In this document: one piece after another, positions 58,633 through 64,000 of the stretch | How positions within the stretch are numbered: position 1 is the first letter of the stretch | Layout: every line of letters starts with the position of its first letter | Origin: Thauera sp. JM12B12 | Lineage (GTDB): Bacteria; Pseudomonadota; Gammaproteobacteria; Burkholderiales; Rhodocyclaceae | Direction of reading: 5' to 3' | Length of the DNA: 64,000 bases | Assembly (NCBI RefSeq): GCF_039614725.1 | Contig: NZ_CP154859.1 | Location: forward strand, 248,001 to 312,000 | The notes under the pieces: model-generated | Databases searched by the model: none | The model's input: only the letters and a program-made list of their open reading frames with translations | What the model was told of the DNA's origin: nothing | Position numbers and translations under genes: made by a program

Positions 58633-59313
58633 ATGGACAATCGGACCCCTCCCCCAGTCCGATCCCTCCAGCCCCGATCCCGAGGTGCCGTCTTGAGCCT
58701 GCCCGATTTCTACCGTGATGTTCCGCGCCTGCGTGTGCGCGATCCGCTCGCCGACTTCCTCGGCGCCGCCGAGGGCGGCGTGCTGGACTACGGCTACGAG
58801 GACGCGGTCAAGCTCGCCGGCCACTCCTGCCCGACTGTGGCCTCGGCCTATGCGCTCGGCTGTCACGCCCTTGCCGCCCTCTACCCGGGCGAACTGCCCG
58901 AGCGCGGCGGCGTGCGCATCGACTTCGCCGAGCCTGTGGACGCTGGCGTGACCGGCGTCATCGCCAGCGTCCTCACCCTACTCACGGGCGCCACGCAGCA
59001 GGGCGGCTTCAAGGGCATCGGCGGCCACTTCGTGCGCCGCGACCTGCAGCACTTCGGGGTGGAGCTGCCCCTGTCGCTGCGCTTCACGCGCCTGGACAGC
59101 GGCAAGTCCGTCGATGCGGCCGCCGAGCTCGCCCGCGTGCCGCCGCATCCGGAGGCCTTGGCACTGCTCGGCCCGTGCCTGCGCGGCGAGGCGGATGCAG
59201 ATGCGCGGCGCCGCTTCGGTGAGCTGTGGCAGCAGCGGGTGGCGCGCATCCTGCTCGACCACTGGGACGACGCCGCGGTGTTCCACATCGTGCCGGTCCG
59301 GGCCGCATCGTGA
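58633..59313 (+). CDS. FmdE-like (formylmethanofuran dehydrogenase subunit E-type) protein
   Basis: A protein of up to 226 residues. The motif KLAGHSCPTVASAYALGCHAL is the FmdE signature with metal- or haem-binding His and Cys; GLGGHF-like FKGIGGHFVRRDLQ follows. ATG 58633 gives a 20-residue Arg/Pro-rich leader without known similarity. A TTG at 58693 (SLPDFYRDVPRLRV) is an attractive alternative start. Bacterial FmdE-like proteins are not part of methanogenesis; possible roles include metal handling for molybdoenzymes. The function is unproven. Confidence 0.75.
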   Translation: MDNRTPPPVRSLQPRSRGAVLSLPDFYRDVPRLRVRDPLADFLGAAEGGVLDYGYEDAVKLAGHSCPTVASAYALGCHALAALYPGELPERGGVRIDFAEPVDAGVTGVIASVLTLLTGATQQGGFKGIGGHFVRRDLQHFGVELPLSLRFTRLDSGKSVDAAAELARVPPHPEALALLGPCLRGEADADARRRFGELWQQRVARILLDHWDDAAVFHIVPVRAAS

Positions 59314-59377
59314 GCGCGCGCTCGCTCGCATTGCGCTCCTGCCGTCCAGGGAAGGCGCGGCGTTGCGCCTGGCGAGC

Positions 59378-59656
59378 TCATTGCCCCAACGCGTCGTAGA
59401 GCGAGGGTGTGACCCCGGCGCTGGCGAGGAACTCGCGCAGCTGCTTCACCGCCTGCTTGCTGAACTCGTTGCTGTGGTGGGGATGGTGCAGGTAGAACTC
59501 GTGGCGGTTGACGACGATGCGAAAGCGCGCGCCGTGGCCGGATTCGACCACCGCGCCGAGGTGATGGAGCAGCGACTCCACCTCGCGCCACTGCAGGTTG
59601 CCGGCCGGGGGGTCGCGGAAGATCGACTCCAGGGTATGACGGTGCTTGTTGCTCAT
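59378..59656 (-). CDS. HicA-like mRNA interferase, orphan
   Basis: A 92-residue protein with a HicA-like double-stranded RNA-binding fold: LQWREVESLLHHLGAVVESG, then ARFRIVVNRHEFYLHHPH with catalytic-type His residues and a C-terminal VKQLREFLASAGV. HicA toxins cut mRNA. No HicB antitoxin lies next to it on the same strand, so it may be an orphan, a non-toxic relative, or controlled from elsewhere. Confidence 0.75.
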   Translation of the reverse strand: MSNKHRHTLESIFRDPPAGNLQWREVESLLHHLGAVVESGHGARFRIVVNRHEFYLHHPHHSNEFSKQAVKQLREFLASAGVTPSLYDALGQ

Positions 59657-59753
59657 GGCAGACCTCTCGAGGCAATGGCGACTGCTTCATCGTAGACCTT
59701 CAGGGCGACGCCTGGCGGTGGGCCATTGGGAAATTTCGCCTGCGCGGGGCGCA

Positions 59754-61049
59754 TCAATAGGCGCTTTTCGTCGTGCGAAAGCGGTAGGCGAAGGCCGATG
59801 GCGCGACGACCGAATCGCCGCCGAGCGCGCGCGTGCTGCCCCACTCCGTGAGGCGGGTACGGCCGTCCAGCCGGAAGCGGCTGCGGATGGTCCAGAAATA
59901 GCGGGTGCCGGGCTGCAGCGCGGTTTCCAGCCGATGCTCGGGTGCAGGCAGAGCCTGGCGGCGATACACGATCCGCTCCGGCGCCTGGTTCATCTCCTGC
60001 GCGATGACGAGGTCGTAGCCGACCTCGCGCACGCGGGCCATTTCCGCCGGTGCGACGGCGACATCGCCCGCGCGCGGAAAGGCCTGCCACTGCAGCGTCG
60101 GACGCAGGGTATCGACCGCGGTCCATTCGAAGAGGTCACCGAGGACGGACTCGCCGCTGAGCTGGCCGCGCGTCGGGGGCGAGATCGGTGCGAGCCCGAA
60201 GGCGGTCGACAGCGCGCCACCGGCGGAATGGGCGCGACGGTCGGGCAGCGGGAGGAGTTCGAAGACCTGCTCGTAGATGTGTTCGCCGAGCGCGCGGTAG
60301 CCGGCCTCGAGCTCCGTCTTCAAGGGGCGGCCGTCGTCGGCGGCCCATTCCGCGAGCCTGCGGTGGCGGCCCTGGTACAGGTAGTCGGCCACGAGGCGTT
60401 CGCCATTGTCCGCGGTGGCCAGCACCCGCACGCGTGCGCGCAGGTGGACGCCGACGGGCGCGTTGATCCCGCTGCCGCGCGTACCCGCCTCGACGAGGCC
60501 GGTCTCGACCACCGAGTCGACGCCGAACTCGGCGAACGACCGGTAGTCCCCGGTGGCCGCGGCCTCCTGCGCCAACGCGGGGGGCACATTGCGAAGATGG
60601 GCGCCGCGTAGCTGGGCGGCGGCGAAGACCTGGTCGCGCAGGGCGGCCTGCACGGTCCGTATCTCCACCGCCTGCGCGAGGCGCGCCTCGCTCGCCGCTG
60701 CCACGCTCGCGTCAGGCGCTTCGGCCGCGCCGGCAATGCCGCCCACCAGGCCGGCCACGCCGCAGATGCCGAGCATCAGCAGCAAGGCCGCGCCGCAGGC
60801 CGATCCGCTGCAGCCACCACTGCCGCCCGACAGGCAGGCGGCAAACGTGCCCCCTGCGCCGGTGAGCGCGCCTTCTCCCTTGCCATGGGCAAAGCCGTGG
60901 AAGCCCAACGTCGGCGACTGTTCGGTCGCGACTACGGCCACTTCGCCGAGCGTCGCCTGGTAGGCGGTGTCGGGCGGTCCGGCATCCAGGGTCGCGCATC
61001 CGACCAGTCCGACACACGCGATCAGCACCAAAGTCGTGGCGCTCTTCAT
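59754..61049 (-). CDS. Large exported lipoprotein of unknown function
   Basis: A 431-residue lipoprotein. The lipobox is LVGC (Cys18 from ATG 61049), and the start has CAGGAGA with a suitable spacer. A Gly/Cys-rich hydrophobic stretch (about 75-115, CLSGGSGGCSGSACGAALLL) may be membrane-inserted. Later segments include YRSFAEFGVDSVVETGLVEAG, PTLQWQAFPRAGDV and TRYFWTIRSRFRLDGRTRLTEW, the last two resembling domains seen after CsgG-like lipoproteins. The function is unknown. The stop overlaps a 33-codon frame (TGATG), not called. Confidence 0.7.
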   Translation of the reverse strand: MKSATTLVLIACVGLVGCATLDAGPPDTAYQATLGEVAVVATEQSPTLGFHGFAHGKGEGALTGAGGTFAACLSGGSGGCSGSACGAALLLMLGICGVAGLVGGIAGAAEAPDASVAAASEARLAQAVEIRTVQAALRDQVFAAAQLRGAHLRNVPPALAQEAAATGDYRSFAEFGVDSVVETGLVEAGTRGSGINAPVGVHLRARVRVLATADNGERLVADYLYQGRHRRLAEWAADDGRPLKTELEAGYRALGEHIYEQVFELLPLPDRRAHSAGGALSTAFGLAPISPPTRGQLSGESVLGDLFEWTAVDTLRPTLQWQAFPRAGDVAVAPAEMARVREVGYDLVIAQEMNQAPERIVYRRQALPAPEHRLETALQPGTRYFWTIRSRFRLDGRTRLTEWGSTRALGGDSVVAPSAFAYRFRTTKSAY

Positions 61050-61100
61050 GGGAGTCTCCTGCGCGATGGCCCCGTCGATCCGGTTTCCGCGACCGCTCGT

Positions 61101-61161
61101 GCACACAGCGCGGGCAGGCGCCGTCGTAATAGACGGTGAGCTTGCGTTCGGGTGTGCTCAT
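61101..61161 (-). pseudogene. 5' fragment of a DUF393 (DCC-family) thiol oxidoreductase gene
   Basis: From ATG 61161 the minus strand reads MSTPERKLTVYYDGACPRCV, the unmistakable N-terminus of the DCC family (Asp-x-x-Cys-Pro-x-Cys). The family similarity stops after about 22 codons, and the frame then runs into the lipoprotein gene in another phase. Only the 5' end of the gene remains. Confidence 0.65.
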
Positions 61162-61264
61162 GGTAAGGGTGTCCGGGTGTCTGCGCGCGTCGGCCTCTGC
61201 GCCGGCCTCGGCCCTGGTCGAGCGTGAGCCTCTGCTTACATCGTAGTCTGCCCGTGGCCCGGTA

Positions 61265-62935
61265 TCACGGCCCAGGTGGCGCAAGCTGCGCGGCCGCGCG
61301 CGCCGACGCCACCATGATCAGCTTCATGGTCGCCCGCGTTGCGCCGACGAAGAGCTTGCGCATCGTCAGCTCGTCCATCCGGCCGTCCGCGGCCTCGAAG
61401 TCGATCTCGGTGAAGATGATGCAGGGCGCCGACTGGCCCTTGAAGCGGTACACCGAGTCGATCAGCAACTCGCCTTGCGAATGCTCGGGTTCGCCGAGCA
61501 GGTCGTAGCGGCCGGTGAAGGCACGCAGGCGGTGAGGGCCGAGCTGCTCGAGCGCGGTGAAGCGCGAGTGCTCGCGGCCACGGAAGGTGAGCAGCACGAT
61601 CATCTCGCGCTTGAAGCCGAGGCCGAGCGCGCGCGTGATCGCACGCTTGGTGGCCTCGAGCAGGCCGGCGTCGTCGTCCCAGCTCAGCACCTCGGGCTCG
61701 CTGTCGGCCACCGGGCTGCCGGCGCGGATCGGTGCGGGCAGTGGCAGGCGGGCGTTGAGCAGCGCGAGCACGTCAGCCGGGCTGCGGTAGTTGGTATCGG
61801 CGTTCAGCCGGACCCAGCCCGGCAGCGCCACCGGTGGGCGGTCGTAGAGGTTCTGCAGCGGATCCTCCAGCCACCAGGCGCGCCCGCCGGGCTTGAGCAG
61901 CGCGAGCAGGGCGTCGCGCCAGGGTTCGAGGAAGTCCTGGCCTTCGTCGATGATCAGCTCGTCGAACTGCCAGTCTGTGGTGACGTGGCTGGCGACGAGC
62001 GCGGCGAAGTCGGCTTCCATGCGGCGGAAGGCGCCGGGGGCGCCGAAGGCCGGCTTGCGCCCGGCGTCGCGCAGGCGGCGGTCGCAGAGCTGGTGGAAGG
62101 TGGCGATCTCGCCGCCGGCCGGGGCGATGTGCGCGAAATGATCTGCGAGCGGGCGGTTGTAGCACACGTAGAGCGGCCGCCGGCCGGCGCCGAGCGCATC
62201 GGTGTAGACAGCGAGGGCGAGCTGCGTCTTGCCGCTGCCGGCGGTGGCGGTCACGCGCAGGCGGTGCGGTTGCATGTCGATGCGGCGCGCCCACTCGGTG
62301 AGGCCGCCCGACAGCCGGGTGGTGAGCGCGTCCACCTGGCCGATGTGGGACTGCACGTCCGGCACCAGCTCCAGGATGTCGGCGAAGAAGCGGTGCAGTG
62401 CCTGCAGCCGGACGGGGTCCGCCGGCGGGTCGTCGTCGTGCGCGCGCGTGAGGGCGAGCACGATGGCGGCGAAGGCGTCCCGGCGGCTGGCGTCCACGAT
62501 GCGCGCCGGGTCCAGGCCGGCGCTGCCGGGCTGGCGCACGTGGTAGTCGGGGCAGTAGAGCAGGATGTCGAGCAGCGGCTCGGCGCCGACCAGCAGCGGG
62601 CGGAGGCGGGCGCGCAGCTGGTCGGCGCTGCGCGCGAGTTCGTGGCTGACGTGCTGCGCGCGCCTGCGCCCGGGGCGCATCAGGCCCTCGGCGGTCTCGT
62701 CGAGGAAGCCCGCGTGCTGCTCGATGAGCAGGATGCGGCCGCCCGGCCCGACGACTGCGAAGGTGATCTCGCCGAAGATCAGCTGCGCGCCCTCTGCGCG
62801 CGTCCAGTGCAGGCCGTGGTAGATCGTCCACGCGTGCGGAAGCGCGGCGGCGAGCTGGGTCAGCGTCGCGCGCTCGCGACCGCGTGCGCCGGCCGCGGGA
62901 AGATGCTGCCAGCCTTCGGGGTGGGTGCGGGCCAT
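61265..62935 (-). CDS. NERD-like/UvrD-type superfamily I helicase
   Basis: A 556-residue protein. Residues about 25-120 look like a NERD (nuclease-related) domain, with FGEITFAVVGPGGRILLIEQHAG, but the usual Glu-x-Lys is replaced by EQH. The helicase motifs are clear: Walker A TATAGSGKTQLALAV, motif II IIDEGQDF, NYRSPADVL, VYRFKGQSAPCIIF and LFVGATRA. It probably unwinds or translocates on DNA; NERD-helicase proteins are known in defence and repair. ATG 62935 opens the natural N-terminus. A divergent TonB receptor gene follows. Confidence 0.85.
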   Translation of the reverse strand: MARTHPEGWQHLPAAGARGRERATLTQLAAALPHAWTIYHGLHWTRAEGAQLIFGEITFAVVGPGGRILLIEQHAGFLDETAEGLMRPGRRRAQHVSHELARSADQLRARLRPLLVGAEPLLDILLYCPDYHVRQPGSAGLDPARIVDASRRDAFAAIVLALTRAHDDDPPADPVRLQALHRFFADILELVPDVQSHIGQVDALTTRLSGGLTEWARRIDMQPHRLRVTATAGSGKTQLALAVYTDALGAGRRPLYVCYNRPLADHFAHIAPAGGEIATFHQLCDRRLRDAGRKPAFGAPGAFRRMEADFAALVASHVTTDWQFDELIIDEGQDFLEPWRDALLALLKPGGRAWWLEDPLQNLYDRPPVALPGWVRLNADTNYRSPADVLALLNARLPLPAPIRAGSPVADSEPEVLSWDDDAGLLEATKRAITRALGLGFKREMIVLLTFRGREHSRFTALEQLGPHRLRAFTGRYDLLGEPEHSQGELLIDSVYRFKGQSAPCIIFTEIDFEAADGRMDELTMRKLFVGATRATMKLIMVASARAAAQLAPPGP

Positions 62936-63073
62936 GGGTGTCCAGGGGGCTGCGGGAAGCGTCGCGACGAGTGTAGCAAGGGACCGGGGGCGCTGCCCGG
63001 CGCAGGATCGCCGCCCGAGTGTGAGGATTCTCGCGCTCACGAGCGCGCCGAGGTGGACGCTCCCGGTTCGGGC

Positions 63074-64000
63074 ATGCAAAGCTTGGGCACCCTCTGTGTC
63101 CGTCCGATCAGGCCCGTTGCCGTGCTCGCTCACCATTTCCCCGTCCGCGCCGCCCTGTGCGCCGCCGTTCTCGCCGCCGCCAGCGCTCAGCCCGCGGCGG
63201 CGTCCGATCTGTTCTTCGAAGACATCCCGATCGTGCTCACGGCCTCGCGCATGGCGCAGTCGCCGCTCGACGCCCCGGTGGCGGTGACGGTGATCGATCG
63301 CGAGATGATCCGCGCCTCCGGTTTCACCGAGATCCACGACCTGCTGCGCCTGGTGCCGGGCTTTCTGGTCGCGGACTGGCCGGAGGGGTCGCCGATGGTG
63401 GCGCGCCATGGACTCGGCGATGCCTACGATCGCCGCATCAAGGTCATGATCGACGGCCGCACGGTCAATCGTCCGCTGTGGGGCGACACCGCCTGGCTCG
63501 ACCTGCCCATCCGCGTCGATGACATCGAGCGCATGGAGGTGGTGCGTGGCGCCAACGGCGCAGCGTACGGGGTCAACGCCTTCGACGGCGTGATCAACAT
63601 CATCACCCGGTCGCCGGCGACCGAGGATGGCGCGACCGTGATCACGCGCGCCGGGCGCAGGGGTTTCTACGACCATGGTTTCCGGCTCAGCGGTCACGAC
63701 GCGGGCGGAATCGACTGGCGCCTGTCCGGCTCGAAGCGCGGTACCGAATTCTTCCGAGCGCGGTACGACGACAAGACCGGCACGCCGACCTTCGCCGAGG
63801 ATGTGCGCAACGCCTTGCTCAACTTCAGCGCCACGGCCCAGCTCGGCGCGCACGACGAGGTCGGCCTGCACGTCGCGCTGAACGACGGTGTCGCCGAGCG
63901 CGGCAACGCGGAAGACTGGGAGGAGCAGCCTCGCGACGAGGAGACGCGCTCGCGCTTCCTCCACCTGTCGTGGCGGCACAGCTTCGGTCCGGACTCGGAT
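63074..64000 (+). CDS. TonB-dependent outer-membrane receptor, partial
   Basis: The first 309 codons of a TonB-dependent receptor; the gene runs off the window end. A signal peptide (LCAAVLAAASAQPAAA) precedes a plug domain: VLTASRMAQSPLDAPVAVTVI, IHDLLRLVPGFLVADW, RRIKVMIDGRTVN, VVRGANGAAYGVNAFDGVINIITRSP. The barrel begins afterwards. Either ATG 63074 or GTG 63122 may be the start; the GTG gives a more compact signal peptide. The transported ligand (siderophore, cobalamin, copper) cannot be told from the plug alone. Confidence 0.9.
   Translation, partial: MQSLGTLCVRPIRPVAVLAHHFPVRAALCAAVLAAASAQPAAASDLFFEDIPIVLTASRMAQSPLDAPVAVTVIDREMIRASGFTEIHDLLRLVPGFLVADWPEGSPMVARHGLGDAYDRRIKVMIDGRTVNRPLWGDTAWLDLPIRVDDIERMEVVRGANGAAYGVNAFDGVINIITRSPATEDGATVITRAGRRGFYDHGFRLSGHDAGGIDWRLSGSKRGTEFFRARYDDKTGTPTFAEDVRNALLNFSATAQLGAHDEVGLHVALNDGVAERGNAEDWEEQPRDEETRSRFLHLSWRHSFGPDSD

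Noticed and set aside
59653..59754. 33-codon minus-strand frame coupled by TGATG to the large lipoprotein gene
   Set aside because: Possible small protein, but too short and without similarity to support a gene call.

Overview
The window is mostly GC-rich chromosomal DNA of a betaproteobacterium. Gene content (glutathione-dependent formaldehyde oxidation, a TRAP transporter, an RND efflux pump, pyruvate:ferredoxin oxidoreductase beside a dihydroorotate-dehydrogenase-like gene, a PEP-CTERM protein, BLUF/EAL signalling, bacteriohemerythrin) and dispersed GTGGGAGCGGGC...CCCGCGAA repeats suggest the Rhodocyclales (Thauera/Azoarcus group). That placement is inference; no rRNA or tRNA gene is visible.

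Layout. 1-7.0 kb: a DUF799 lipoprotein, an antitoxin relic, vapBC, the frmA-fghA formaldehyde operon with a divergent LysR regulator, and an OsmC-YcaO fusion protein. 7.0-24.6 kb: an accessory region with lower and uneven GC. It holds a glyoxalase-like gene, orphan membrane and hypothetical genes, a DUF4145 gene and two integron attC-like sites (an array remnant without a visible integrase). Further on are a CoiA-like gene with two membrane-protein neighbours, a membrane protein/CsgG-like lipoprotein operon, an ISAs1-family element inactivated by an 8-bp duplication, a NYN-LOTUS protein, a PEP-CTERM protein, a 3' remnant of a class D beta-lactamase, a cold-shock/excalibur protein, an enoyl-CoA hydratase and a higBA-type pair.

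24.8-35.9 kb: a membrane-anchored Mrr-type nuclease, a cupin, a ferric-reductase-like flavoprotein with a PepSY partner, rlmA, an overlapping BLUF photoreceptor/EAL phosphodiesterase pair, a phosphotransferase-kinase fusion, a membrane hydrolase, a thioredoxin-like protein and an alpha/beta hydrolase. 36-39.1 kb: a complete dctPQM TRAP transporter flanked on both sides by the same 23-bp palindrome. 39.1-47.6 kb: a lipoprotein, then a divergent tetR and a three-gene RND pump, then a CobW-type GTPase.

47.6-64 kb: small envelope proteins, bacteriohemerythrin, a DUF2868/DUF3482 GTPase pair, the nifJ-type oxidoreductase operon, an EF-hand protein, an FmdE-like protein, an orphan HicA-like toxin, a large lipoprotein, a NERD-like/UvrD-type helicase, and the start of a TonB-dependent receptor that runs off the end.

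The most unusual observations are the REP-like repeats carried in frame inside two protein genes (one with a 22-bp flanking duplication), the attC-like cassette remnants, the beta-lactamase remnant, and the BLUF-EAL two-gene module. Many genes have one-to-eight-base start/stop overlaps that support translational coupling.
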